From the NCBI GenBank assembly GCA_947475445.1, contig CANJLC010000015.1:1-43357 (forward strand): a stretch of 43,357 nucleotides of DNA, given 5' to 3'. This stretch comes from Alphaproteobacteria bacterium. GTDB lineage: Bacteria > Pseudomonadota > Alphaproteobacteria > Micropepsales > Micropepsaceae. Positions 7,722-15,907 of the stretch are shown one piece after another. The translations under genes were made by a program, and so were the position numbers. Every line of letters begins with the position of its first letter. Within the stretch, counting starts at the first letter, position 1. Below the pieces are notes generated by a model. That model searched no databases. It was not told where the DNA came from and was given only the letters and a program-made list of their open reading frames with translations.

Positions 7722-9773
7722 CTACCAGAGGCGCACGCGCTCCTGCGGCGGCAGGTAATATTTGTCGCTCGGCTTCACCGCGAATGCGTCGTACCATTCA
7801 TCCTGGTTGCGGGTAGGCCCGATGACGCGGAATTCCGCAGCGGTATGCTCATCGGACAATGTCTGGGTGCGCAGCGCGCTGGCGCGCTGGCGCACCCGCC
7901 AGATCTGCCCCATCGACAGATAGAAACGCTGGTCCCCCGTCAGCCCGTCAATCACCGGCGCGGGCTTGCCGTTCAGCGACAAATGATAGGCCTTGAGCGC
8001 AATCGCCAGCCCGGCATTGTCCGCGATATTCTCGCCCAGCGTGTTCTGCCCGATCACATGCAGGCCCGGCAGCGGTTCAAAGGCGTCATACTGCTTCACC
8101 AGCGCCGCTGTGCGTGCGTCGAAATTGGCGCGATCCTCTTTGGTCCACCAATCCTGGTACACGCCATGGCCGTCATACTTGCTGCCCTGGTCGTCGAAGC
8201 CGTGGCTGATCTCATGGCCGATCACCATGCCGATGCCGCCATAATTGACGGCATCATCGGCCGTGGGATCGAAAAATGGCGGCTGCAGGATGGCGGCCGG
8301 AAACACGATCTCGTTGAACGCGGTATTGTAATAGGCGTTGATGGTGGGCGTCGTCATGCCCCATTCGCTGCGGTCCACCGGCTGGTTGATGCGCGCGACG
8401 TTGCGGCGCCATTCAAAAAGCTGGCCGCGCTGGATATTGCCGATCAAATCGCCGCGCCGCACCTCATAGGCGGAATAATCGCGCCAATGGTCGGGATAGC
8501 CGATCTTGGGCGTGAATTGCCGGATTTTCTCCAGCGCCTTTTCGCGCGTGGCCGGCGTCATCCAGCTGAGCGTCTTGATATCGGCTTCATAGGCCTTCAG
8601 CACATTGCCCACCAGGATTTCCGCCTTGGCCTTGGCTTCCGGCGGAAAATAGCGCGCCACATAAAGCCGGCCCAGGGCTTCGCCCATCATCTTGTCCAGC
8701 AGGCGGATGCCGCGTATGGGCCGGTCCAGCTGCCGCGTATTGCCGGACAGGACCGTGCCGTAGAAGGCAAAATCCCGTTCATCGAATTTCGCCGGCAGGT
8801 ACCGCGCATAGGTATGCAGGTAGTGAACGACAAGGTAATCGCGCCAGGTCGACACCGGCGTGGCGGCGAATATTTTCGCCATCGGCGGGAAGGCGGATTT
8901 CTCGGCCACGATCACTTGCCGCTCCCCGCCGGCGGCTTTGGTGGGAATCTCCAGCGCGGCGAAGAAAATGTCCCAGTTGAATTGCGTCGCCAGGCTTTTC
9001 AGCCCTGAAAAGGGCATGGGATTGTAGATCTTGTCCTGGTCGCGGCGGTCGGCCCGGCTCCACTGCACTTTGGCAATTTCCGTTTCCAGCGCCAGGATGC
9101 GGTCCGCGCGGACTTGCGCATCGTCCAGGCCCGCCAGCTGCATCACGTCGGCCAGGTAGGCGTGGTAGGCGCTGCGCGTCTTCAATGTCGCCGCATCGTC
9201 CGACAAATAATAATTGCGGTCCGGCATGCCCAACCCCGATTGGGTCAGGTTGATGGAATAGGAATCCGGGTTCTTGTCATCCACATTGATCGAGATTTCA
9301 AAAAGGCTGGTGGTGGCCATCTGGGTCGAGGCCATGGCGCGGGCGACATCATCCAGTGTTTTCAACCCGCCCAGATTGTCCAGATCCTTTTGCACGGGCG
9401 CCAGGCCTGCCGCGTCGATGGCCTTCTTGTCCTGAAAATCGTCATACAGGTCCCGCAGCTTGCGCTCGTCGTCTGGCCGCGCGCTTTGCGGTTTCTTGCC
9501 AAGGTCATCAACGATGGCCCGCATGCGCTTCTCGGACAGGATCTGCAGATCCTGGAATGATCCGGTCTGGGAGCGCTCCGCTGGAATCAGCGCCTTCTTA
9601 ACCCAGGCGCCGTTGGCGTAATCAAAAAAATTGTCGCCGGGCCTGACGCCATGGTCCACCGAACGTAGGTCGATGCCCCATTTGCCGAATTGCGGGCTGG
9701 GAATATCCTGCGACAGCGCCGGCGCCACCAGCGCACAGCTCAAAACCAGCACCGCGGAAAAACGCGCCGTCAT
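7722..9773 (-). CDS. M13-family zinc metallopeptidase (neprilysin/PepO-like)
   Basis: The 683-residue protein has a signal peptide (about 1-21) and is expected to act in the periplasm on peptides. It carries the gluzincin motif HEISH (H520, E521, H524) in VIGHEISHGFDDQG and the third zinc ligand in ENIADNAG (E581, with D585). NAYY (substrate-binding loop) lies upstream near residue 475, and it ends with a C-terminal YxLPPQERVRLW tail, close to the CxxW end of family members. Length fits M13 enzymes. It overlaps the preceding gene by ATGA at 9770-9773, so the two are probably translationally coupled. Confidence 0.95.
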   Translation of the reverse strand: MTARFSAVLVLSCALVAPALSQDIPSPQFGKWGIDLRSVDHGVRPGDNFFDYANGAWVKKALIPAERSQTGSFQDLQILSEKRMRAIVDDLGKKPQSARPDDERKLRDLYDDFQDKKAIDAAGLAPVQKDLDNLGGLKTLDDVARAMASTQMATTSLFEISINVDDKNPDSYSINLTQSGLGMPDRNYYLSDDAATLKTRSAYHAYLADVMQLAGLDDAQVRADRILALETEIAKVQWSRADRRDQDKIYNPMPFSGLKSLATQFNWDIFFAALEIPTKAAGGERQVIVAEKSAFPPMAKIFAATPVSTWRDYLVVHYLHTYARYLPAKFDERDFAFYGTVLSGNTRQLDRPIRGIRLLDKMMGEALGRLYVARYFPPEAKAKAEILVGNVLKAYEADIKTLSWMTPATREKALEKIRQFTPKIGYPDHWRDYSAYEVRRGDLIGNIQRGQLFEWRRNVARINQPVDRSEWGMTTPTINAYYNTAFNEIVFPAAILQPPFFDPTADDAVNYGGIGMVIGHEISHGFDDQGSKYDGHGVYQDWWTKEDRANFDARTAALVKQYDAFEPLPGLHVIGQNTLGENIADNAGLAIALKAYHLSLNGKPAPVIDGLTGDQRFYLSMGQIWRVRQRASALRTQTLSDEHTAAEFRVIGPTRNQDEWYDAFAVKPSDKYYLPPQERVRLW

Positions 9774-10480
9774 GGATGCCGTGCGGGGGCGAAGGGCCGC
9801 GGCACTTCCGGCGCCGGCGCAAACCCCGCCGCGCTGCCTTGCACGGCGCCGGCTTCAACGGCCGCATTTTCAACGGTGAGCCCCGGCGTGACCGGCTTTC
9901 CATCCGGCCCTGCCATGATCGAAACCGCCAGCACCGCGCCGGGCACCAGCAGGCTTTTGTCGCCCTGCACCAGCGCCATCACCGGCGCATCCGCCGGCAC
10001 GGCGAAAACGACAGCGCCCTGGCAGCCGGCCAGCGGATCAAGCGGCGCACGCCCCGCGCAATTGGCGCCCTCGCCAGTTGCGCCGCGGAATTTCACGCCA
10101 AGCGTGGTTGTCCCGACATTGGTGACGGTGCCGCCCAGAACAGTGCTGGGACCGGCCGGATAGAGCCCCTCGCCCGACCCGCGCAGCGTTTCCGGGAAAA
10201 TATGCACTTCCCGCGCGCTCAAAGCGCCAAGCGGGGACTTGTCCAGCGTGGCGCCGATGAAGTCCCCCGTCCTGATTTCGCCAAGGCTCGCCGGAGCCTG
10301 CTTCATGATGCGGGTGGCGGGCCGCACCCCGATCTTCAGGCTCTGGCTTTCGCCCGCCGGCATGACGGTCAGGACATTGCTGTCAAAGCCGACCACGGTC
10401 GCCCTGATACGAGGTACGGCTGTCTGCGCGGAGGCCGCACTGGTCAAAAAAGCAAGCGCAAGACCCAGGCAAAACCGCAT
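9770..10480 (-). CDS. Exported DUF5666-like protein
   Basis: The 236-residue protein has a signal peptide (about 1-19, ASA-QTA). It then has a small beta-rich domain (RIRATVVGFDSNVLTV...; GDFIGATLDKS) like DUF5666/OB-type domains of exported proteins. The C-terminal part is Ala/Pro-rich. The function is unknown. It lies upstream of and overlaps the M13 peptidase by 4 bases, so it may be a partner or chaperone, which is inference only. Confidence 0.7.
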   Translation of the reverse strand: MRFCLGLALAFLTSAASAQTAVPRIRATVVGFDSNVLTVMPAGESQSLKIGVRPATRIMKQAPASLGEIRTGDFIGATLDKSPLGALSAREVHIFPETLRGSGEGLYPAGPSTVLGGTVTNVGTTTLGVKFRGATGEGANCAGRAPLDPLAGCQGAVVFAVPADAPVMALVQGDKSLLVPGAVLAVSIMAGPDGKPVTPGLTVENAAVEAGAVQGSAAGFAPAPEVPRPFAPARHP

Positions 10481-10488
10481 TGCGGGCC

Positions 10489-11238
10489 TTAGAGCGGCTT
10501 CTGGAATTTCAGCACCATCTGGTCGGTGTGATCATGCTCACCCGCTTCGAACACGCGCTTGCTGTCGTCGTCAGCGGCGTTGGTGAGGATATTGCTCTCA
10601 GCCACCAGCTTGAAACCGGCCGCCTCGATCTCGCGCTTTGCGATATCCTCGTCCTGGCGGTGCAGCGCTTCCGTCGCGCCTGCGCCCGCGCCCTTGACCG
10701 CGCGATGATCCACCACGATGAAATATCCGCCCGGCTTGAGTGCGGCGAATATACCCTTGTTCATTGCCGCCACATCGGTGGCATAGCTGGCATTGTGGGT
10801 GTCGTGGTAATTGTCGCTGGTCCAGATCAAATCGACCGGCTGCGGAGTCGAAAATTGGGCCAGCGGCGCATGCTGCACGCTGAGATTGGGATAAAGCTGT
10901 TTCAGGTCCGTAAACTGGTTGTTCGGGTCCTTGCCCGCCGTCGTCAACCGCGCGTCATATTGCACGCCGAAATAGGCGATGACCTTGCCCTGCGGCCCCA
11001 CCGCCTTGGCGAACAGATGGGTGTAATAGCCGCCGCCGGGCAGCAGATCGACCACAGTCATGCCGGGCTTGATGCCGGCGAAATCCATCAGCTCCGCGGG
11101 CTTGCGAAATTCATCGCGGCTGGTGTCGGTGGCGGGGCGCGCTGCATTGGAAAGCGCGGCAGTGTTGGAGGCCGAGGCGGCATAGGCAGCGCCGCCGACA
11201 ACGGTGCTGACAAGGGCGGCGATCAGAATGCGTTTCAT
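10489..11238 (-). CDS. Exported class I methyltransferase-like protein, copy 2
   Basis: The 249-residue protein has a signal peptide (MKRILIAALVSTVVGGAAYAAS). A Rossmann methyltransferase-like domain follows, with motif I VVDLLPGGGYY and a later KPGGYFIVVDHRA strand-loop; it resembles the predicted methyltransferase group COG4798. The usual acidic-Gly-x-Gly motif is altered to DLLPGGGY. The ATG at 11238 has GGAGTG upstream and starts a textbook signal; an upstream in-frame start would bury it. It is a tandem paralogue of the gene at 11317. An extracytoplasmic SAM enzyme is odd because SAM is cytoplasmic. Confidence 0.85.
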   Translation of the reverse strand: MKRILIAALVSTVVGGAAYAASASNTAALSNAARPATDTSRDEFRKPAELMDFAGIKPGMTVVDLLPGGGYYTHLFAKAVGPQGKVIAYFGVQYDARLTTAGKDPNNQFTDLKQLYPNLSVQHAPLAQFSTPQPVDLIWTSDNYHDTHNASYATDVAAMNKGIFAALKPGGYFIVVDHRAVKGAGAGATEALHRQDEDIAKREIEAAGFKLVAESNILTNAADDDSKRVFEAGEHDHTDQMVLKFQKPL

Positions 11239-11316
11239 GGTCACTCCGTGAGGTTGTGCGGCGGACGAAAATGGCCGCGCATCCCCTTGGGACGCGCGGC
11301 CAGAACGCATCGGCGA

Positions 11317-12033
11317 TTACATCGGCTTCTGGAACTTCAGCACAAACTGGTCGGTGTGGTCATGTTCACCCGCCTCGAAAACCTTCTTGGTGTTGTCATC
11401 AGCAGGATTGGTGAGGATCTTGCTTTCCGCCGCCAGCTTGAAGCCTGCCGCCAGTATTTCCTGCTTGGCGATGTCCTCGTCGGTACGGTGCAGCGCGTCG
11501 GTGGCGCCGGGACCCGCACCCTTGGCGGCGCGGTGGTCAATGACCATGTAGATGCCGCCCGGCTTGAGCGCGGCGAAGATCGCCTTGTTCATTGCCGCCA
11601 CATCGGTGGCAAAGCCCTTGTTGTGGACATCGTGATAATTGTCCGAGGTCCAGATCACATCGACAGGCTGGGGCGTCTTGAAATTGTCCAGGGGCGATTG
11701 GATGACGCTGACATTGGGATTGGCGGCGACCAGGGCGTTGAATGCCTCATTGGGGGCCTTGGCCATCAGCGCATAGACATGGCCGCTCGTGCCCACCGTC
11801 TTGGCGAACAGGCGGGTGAAATAGCCGCCGCCCGGCAGAAGATCGACCACCTGCTGGCCCGGCTTGATGCCGGCAAAGTCCATCAGGTCGGCGGGGTGGC
11901 GGTTGGCGTCGCGCGCCGTGTCCGTGGCGGGACGGCCCGCATCGGCAATGGCGGCGTTGATGGGGGCGGAGGCGGCATAGGCGGCGCCCGCCAGAAGGGT
12001 ACTCACAACACCTGCGATAAGAATGCGTTTCAT
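11317..12033 (-). CDS. Exported class I methyltransferase-like protein, copy 1
   Basis: The 238-residue protein has a signal peptide (MKRILIAGVVSTLLAGAAYAAS), the same domain plan as the next gene, motif I VVDLLPGGGYF, and DVIWTSDNYHDVHNK and KPGG motifs. Identity to the downstream copy is high along the length (my estimate is about 60-70%), so this is a local duplication. GGGAG lies before the ATG. Both copies end VLKFQKP. The two genes are 78 bases apart and probably cotranscribed. The substrate is unknown; reactive-compound detoxification has been proposed loosely for such proteins, but nothing here shows it. Confidence 0.87.
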   Translation of the reverse strand: MKRILIAGVVSTLLAGAAYAASAPINAAIADAGRPATDTARDANRHPADLMDFAGIKPGQQVVDLLPGGGYFTRLFAKTVGTSGHVYALMAKAPNEAFNALVAANPNVSVIQSPLDNFKTPQPVDVIWTSDNYHDVHNKGFATDVAAMNKAIFAALKPGGIYMVIDHRAAKGAGPGATDALHRTDEDIAKQEILAAGFKLAAESKILTNPADDNTKKVFEAGEHDHTDQFVLKFQKPM

Positions 12034-12087
12034 GTTTTTCTCCCGGAAATGTTCCGCCGGATTTTTCCGGCTGAAGCAGTAAGGTTG

Positions 12088-12567
12088 TTAGTCAGGAATC
12101 TCGATCGGCACGCCCGGTTCATGCTTTGAGGCGTGGATCACAAGTGAAGACTTGACGCTGGCCACGTTCTTTTCCGCCGTCAGCGTATCGGTGATGAAGG
12201 ACTGGAAAGCCGACAAATCTGTGGCGACGCATTTGAGGATGAAGTCCACCTCGCCCGACAGCATGTGGCATTCGCGCACTTCCGGCCAGGACCGCACCCG
12301 CTCCTCGAAATGCTTGAGGTCGGCGTCCTTCTGTCTGGCCAGCCCGACAAAGACGAAACCGGCGACCTGGAAGCCCAGCGCCTTGCTGTTCAGCTCGGCG
12401 TGATAGCCCTGCACAAAACCGGCCTTTTCCAGCGTCCGCATGCGGCGCAGGCAGGGTGGGGCGGTGATCTTGGCGCGGCGGGACAGCTCCACATTGGTAA
12501 TGCGCCCATTGGCCTGCAACTCGGCCAGGATGCGCATGTCTATGGCGTCCAGCTTGCGGTTTTCCAC
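12088..12567 (-). CDS. Lrp/AsnC-family transcriptional regulator
   Basis: The 159-residue protein has an N-terminal winged HTH (LDAIDMRILAELQANGRITNVELSRRAKIT, residues about 5-35), then a RAM ligand-binding domain ending IHASKHEPG. Family members bind amino acids and form octamers that wrap DNA. I chose GTG at 12567 because the family starts just before the LDxxDxxIL motif and AGAAAG lies upstream; the frame extends to 12624. It is read divergently from trxB and is upstream of the methyltransferase-like pair, so it could regulate either. Confidence 0.85.
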   Translation of the reverse strand: MENRKLDAIDMRILAELQANGRITNVELSRRAKITAPPCLRRMRTLEKAGFVQGYHAELNSKALGFQVAGFVFVGLARQKDADLKHFEERVRSWPEVRECHMLSGEVDFILKCVATDLSAFQSFITDTLTAEKNVASVKSSLVIHASKHEPGVPIEIPD

Positions 12568-12734
12568 GGCAATAAACTTTCTGTAGCGAGGCCGGTTTGT
12601 ACGCTTTGGCCGGTTCCAAGGCAATTATATTTCCAAAAAGCCCCGACTCGGTTGCGAGTCACGACGTGAAAATCCGGGCCATCCCAGGCCAAAGCGGCAA
12701 AATTCCGAGCCCGCCCCGGTGGTTGGGAAGCGTC

Positions 12735-12763
12735 TTGACCTTTCCCCCGCCGGTCCCGATATC
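12735..12763 (+). promoter_or_regulatory. Candidate sigma-70 promoter for trxB
   Basis: TTGACC at 12735-12740 and GATATC at 12758-12763 are separated by 17 bases, and the trxB start is 31 bases downstream. The -35 box is strong and the -10 box weaker. This is a pattern match only. Confidence 0.4.
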
Positions 12764-12793
12764 AGACCCCCTCGAGACGCGCAGAGTCCTGTC

Positions 12794-13756
12794 ATGACCA
12801 ATCATTCAAAAGTGATCATCCTGGGCAGCGGCCCGGCCGGCTGCACCGCCGCCATCTATGCCGCGCGCGCCATGCTGGAGCCGACCCTGATCGCCGGCAT
12901 CCAGCCGGGGGGCCAGCTCACCATCACGACCGAAGTGGAAAATTATCCCGGCTTTGCCGACGCCATCCAAGGGCCCTGGCTGATGGACCAGATGCAGGCC
13001 CAGGCCGCGCATCTGGGCACAAAATTTGTCCAGGACATGATCGCGTCGGTGGACCTGTCGCGCCGCCCCTTCAAGCTGACGGGCGACAGCGGCGACATCT
13101 ATACCTGCGACGCGCTGATCATCGCCACGGGCGCCAGCGCCAACTGGCTGGGCCTGCCCAGCGAAAGCCAGTTCCAGGGATTTGGCGTTTCGGCCTGCGC
13201 CACCTGCGACGGGTTTTTCTATCGCGGCAAGAATGTCGCCGTGGTCGGCGGCGGCAACACGGCCGTCGAGGAAGCCTTGTTCCTCACCAATTTCGCCGAC
13301 AAGGTGACGTTGATCCATCGCCGCGACAGCCTGCGCGCCGACAAGACCAACCAGGCGCGCCTGGCCGCGAACAAGAAAATCGAATGCCTCTATGACAGCG
13401 AAGTGGCCGAGGTGCTGGGCACCACCGAGCCCAAGGGCGTCACCGGCATCAAGATCCGCAACACCGTCACCGGCTCGCTGCACGATCTGGCCGTGCATGG
13501 ATTGTTCATCGCCATCGGCCATTCCCCCGCCACCAGCCTTTTCAAGGGCAAGCTGGAGATGGACAATGAGGGCTATATCGCCACCGCGCCCGATTCCACG
13601 CATACCAGCGTTGCAGGCGTCTACGCTGCCGGTGACGTGAAAGATAAGGTATTCCGGCAGGCCGTTACGGCGGCGGGGATGGGATGCATGGCGGCGCTGG
13701 AGGCGGAACGCTTCCTGGCCGGCGCCCATGCGGGAGCAGTGCCGCTCAAAGTCTGA
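12794..13756 (+). CDS. trxB: Thioredoxin reductase
   Basis: The 320-residue flavoprotein transfers electrons from NADPH to thioredoxin. The FAD-binding GSGPAG (11-16) opens the protein. The redox pair is C135-A-T-C138 in SACATCDGFFY. The NADPH-binding VVGGGNTAVEEA follows at about 151-162, and the C-terminal FAD motif is GVYAAGDVKD. Length and motif order are those of low-molecular-weight bacterial TrxB. The start at 12794 places the Rossmann motif at the usual distance. The LysR gene begins 15 bases downstream, so the two may be cotranscribed. Confidence 0.97.
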   Translation: MTNHSKVIILGSGPAGCTAAIYAARAMLEPTLIAGIQPGGQLTITTEVENYPGFADAIQGPWLMDQMQAQAAHLGTKFVQDMIASVDLSRRPFKLTGDSGDIYTCDALIIATGASANWLGLPSESQFQGFGVSACATCDGFFYRGKNVAVVGGGNTAVEEALFLTNFADKVTLIHRRDSLRADKTNQARLAANKKIECLYDSEVAEVLGTTEPKGVTGIKIRNTVTGSLHDLAVHGLFIAIGHSPATSLFKGKLEMDNEGYIATAPDSTHTSVAGVYAAGDVKDKVFRQAVTAAGMGCMAALEAERFLAGAHAGAVPLKV

Positions 13757-13770
13757 GGCCGGGGGACGTC

Positions 13771-14667
13771 ATGGACTGGGACAAGCTTCGCATCTTTCAG
13801 GCTGTCGCATCGGCAGGAAGCTTTACCCATGCCGGGCAGACGCTTTCGCTCAGCCAGTCGGCGGTCAGCCGCCAGATCAGCGCGCTGGAAGAAGAAATCT
13901 CCACGCCGCTGTTCCAGCGCCATGCCCGCGGCCTGACCCTCACCGATGAAGGCGAGCTGCTCTATGCCGCCGTCAGCGATGTGCTGTCGCGCCTGGCCGC
14001 CGCAGAGGAAGCGCTCAAGAACATCCATGAATCGCCCCGGGGCCCGCTCAAGCTCACCGCCAGCCACGGCATCGCCGCCTACTGGCTGCTGCCGCGCCTG
14101 AAGGATTTCGCCAAGGAGTATCCCGAAGTCGAAATTCACCTGCTGATGGACGATCACGAGCTGGACCTGTCGCAGCGCGAAGCCGATCTGGCGATCCGCA
14201 TGCGCGCGCCGGTGCAGGCCGACCTGATCCAGCGCAAGCTTTTCACCGTGCATTACCACATGTACGCGTCGAAGGAATATCTGAAGGCCCATGGCGCGCC
14301 GAAATCGCTGGAGGAAGTCTGCAACTTCCCCATCGTGGTCTATGGCGAAACCGCCGCGCCGGAGATCCGCGAAATCAACTGGCTGCTGGAGCATTACAGG
14401 AAGCACTTCAAGCCCGGCTGCAAGGGCTCCATCACCCGCATCAACAACATCACGGGCATCTTGCAGGCGGTGGAAGTGGGGCTTGGGGTGGGCGTGCTGC
14501 CCGACTATGTCGCGGTCGGCCATCCCGACCTGGTGCAGGTGCTGCCGGATGTGCCGGCCCCCAGCTTTGACGTGCATTTGGTCTATGCCGATGCCTTGCG
14601 CCAGTCCAAGCGCGTGGCGGCATTCCGCGATTTCCTGGTCAAGGGCTCGAAGGACTGGCAGTACTGA
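13771..14667 (+). CDS. LysR-family transcriptional regulator
   Basis: The 298-residue regulator has an N-terminal winged HTH (MDWDKLRIFQAVASAGSF..., LSQSAVSRQISALEEE, residues 1-60) and a LysR substrate-binding domain (about 90-295). GGGGGACG lies at ideal spacing before the ATG. A LysR gene directly downstream of trxB occurs in several alphaproteobacteria, so control of redox genes is plausible but not shown here. The inducer is unknown. Confidence 0.93.
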   Translation: MDWDKLRIFQAVASAGSFTHAGQTLSLSQSAVSRQISALEEEISTPLFQRHARGLTLTDEGELLYAAVSDVLSRLAAAEEALKNIHESPRGPLKLTASHGIAAYWLLPRLKDFAKEYPEVEIHLLMDDHELDLSQREADLAIRMRAPVQADLIQRKLFTVHYHMYASKEYLKAHGAPKSLEEVCNFPIVVYGETAAPEIREINWLLEHYRKHFKPGCKGSITRINNITGILQAVEVGLGVGVLPDYVAVGHPDLVQVLPDVPAPSFDVHLVYADALRQSKRVAAFRDFLVKGSKDWQY

Positions 14668-14919
14668 TCAGTCTGGCGTCAATGCGATGTCCGGATCGCC
14701 TTCCATATATTCACAAGCGATTTTGGCGCCGGGCCGCGAGGTAAGGTCCGGCGGCAACAGCTGTTCGCATTCCTCGAACGGGACGAAGGGGCCTTGCAGG
14801 ATGGCCCCGGCGCTGACCTCGTACCAGGCTGCCCCTTTCCACAGCGGATGGGCCTGCGCCGTCCCGGCCAGGCCCAGCGCGGCAACGGCAAGACGGAGCG
14901 TCCGGCGCAATTTTTTCAT
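14668..14919 (-). CDS. Small exported protein (83 aa)
   Basis: It has a signal peptide (MKKLRRTLRLAVAALGLAGTAQA) followed by a mature part of about 60 residues with two cysteines (EECEQLL and ACEYMEG), which could form one disulfide. I do not recognise the family. The start at 14919 was chosen because it begins a standard signal peptide; there is no strong ribosome-binding site. It is convergent with and abuts the lysR stop. Confidence 0.6.
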   Translation of the reverse strand: MKKLRRTLRLAVAALGLAGTAQAHPLWKGAAWYEVSAGAILQGPFVPFEECEQLLPPDLTSRPGAKIACEYMEGDPDIALTPD

Positions 14920-15189
14920 CTTGCGAGAATAATGCTTTTCCGCGCCTTTCGCCCGGCCGGCAGATGGAGCCATACGCAGATTTTCCCAAAATCGGGCCGT
15001 GGCGCGCGGTGGAAATATCCGGCCAGCTTTGGTGGGCGTTGAAGGAGCCGCCACGCCTGTTTCCCCACGGGTATGGCGGCTTGTTTCTTGTTCGGCGCGG
15101 CCCCGCTACCAGCGCGGAATTGGCCTTTTTAACCCCTTGCCTCCCAGCCCCATTAAGCCAGCTTTTCCGGGCTTTTTTGACCACTTGAA

Positions 15190-15316
15190 ACTAATAATGG
15201 AGATACCCATTTCCTTGATGTCGCGTTTCTCCCCCCCCGAGCGCGACACGCCGCGCTCTTAGCCCCTTTGAGCGCGAATTCTGGCCCGGGCTGCCTTTGG
15301 CGGCCCGGGCCTTTTT
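15190..15316 (+). ncRNA. Candidate small RNA or attenuating leader with alternative hairpins
   Basis: No plus-strand gene ends upstream, yet a strong terminator closes this block. GAGCGCG (15239-15245) can pair with CGCGCTC (15252-15258), which can instead pair with a second GAGCGCG (15270-15276). The two structures are therefore mutually exclusive. A 21-codon frame (ATG 15197, stop TAG 15260-15262; begins MEIPISLMSRF) covers the first pair. A C-rich tract, TTTCTCCCCCCCC, at 15226-15238 could be an anti-Shine-Dalgarno loop. It could be a trans-acting RNA or a leader for the gene at 15386. Confidence 0.4.
15283..15316 (+). terminator. Strong Rho-independent terminator
   Basis: A 13-bp stem pairs 15283-15295 with 15299-15311 (one T-G wobble) around loop TTT, followed by TTTTT. 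It lies 70 bases upstream of the ATG at 15386 and so would end or attenuate any transcript entering from the left. Confidence 0.8.
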
Positions 15317-15385
15317 CTTTGCCGCCATCCCGAAGAATCCTCCATTTTCGCGCCATACGGCGATGGGATCTGAAGGGGGCTGACT

Positions 15386-15886
15386 ATGTGCGAGTGCGCG
15401 ACACGGCGTGAGATAATGGGATTTGCCGCCGGTGCGGCCATGACGGGACTGGCGGGAACCAGCGCCCAGGCGGCGGGCGTCACCGCCCTGGCCATCACCT
15501 GCATTGACTACCGGCTGGTGGATGACACGGTGCGGTTCTTTGATGGCCAAAAACTGACCAATGACTATGACCAGGTTTCGCTGGCTGGCGCTTCGCTGGC
15601 CGCGGTGTCGGACAAATTTCCGCAATCCAATGCCGCCTTCTGGAACCATATCGGCATCGCAAAACAGCTGCACCACATCAAGAAAGTGATCGTCGTGGAT
15701 CACCGCGACTGCGGCACCTTCAAGGTTGCCTATGGCAAGGATTACAAGGGCACGGGCGCAGCCGAACTGGCGCAGCACAAGCAGGTGATGACCCAGGTCA
15801 AGGCGAAGCTCGCCAAGGAGTATCCCGACCTGGCGTCGGAATTCTACCTGATGGATGTGAGCGGAAAGACCGAACGCGTCCTCTGA
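15386..15886 (+). CDS. Beta-carbonic anhydrase homologue with Tat-type signal
   Basis: The 166-residue protein opens with a twin-arginine-like leader (TRREIMGFAAGAA, ending AQA-AG). The beta-carbonic-anhydrase signature CxDxR is present as C39-I-D41-Y-R43, and HxxC as H106-R-D-C109, so all expected zinc ligands and the Asp-Arg dyad are there. Such enzymes interconvert CO2 and bicarbonate. Here the Tat signal suggests a folded zinc protein sent to the periplasm. It is shorter than classical beta enzymes at the C-terminus, so activity is uncertain. It sits downstream of a terminator-bearing leader and is convergent with the gene at 15908. Confidence 0.8.
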   Translation: MCECATRREIMGFAAGAAMTGLAGTSAQAAGVTALAITCIDYRLVDDTVRFFDGQKLTNDYDQVSLAGASLAAVSDKFPQSNAAFWNHIGIAKQLHHIKKVIVVDHRDCGTFKVAYGKDYKGTGAAELAQHKQVMTQVKAKLAKEYPDLASEFYLMDVSGKTERVL

Positions 15887-15907
15887 CGTTTCAGGGGAAC
15901 TGGCGGC

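Larger units (their letters stand above)
14920..15385. other. Intergenic region upstream of the carbonic anhydrase homologue
   Basis: Apart from the candidate leader/small RNA at 15190-15316 I see no gene here. The first half (14920-15190) is GC-rich with several short C-rich runs and no clear promoter. Confidence 0.4.

Noticed and set aside
7554-9008. Long plus-strand open frame opposite the M13 peptidase
   Set aside because: It mirrors part of a gene with HEISH and ENIAD motifs and has no start context.
10480-12129. Long plus-strand open frame (about 549 codons) opposite the methyltransferase-like genes
   Set aside because: It spans two genes with clear signal peptides and ribosome-binding sites on the other strand; the translation is His/Arg/Gly-rich without domains, a GC-rich antisense shadow.
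15197-15262. 21-codon frame as a confident small protein gene
   Set aside because: No Shine-Dalgarno is visible and the frame overlaps hairpins, so I keep it only as part of a candidate leader or small RNA.
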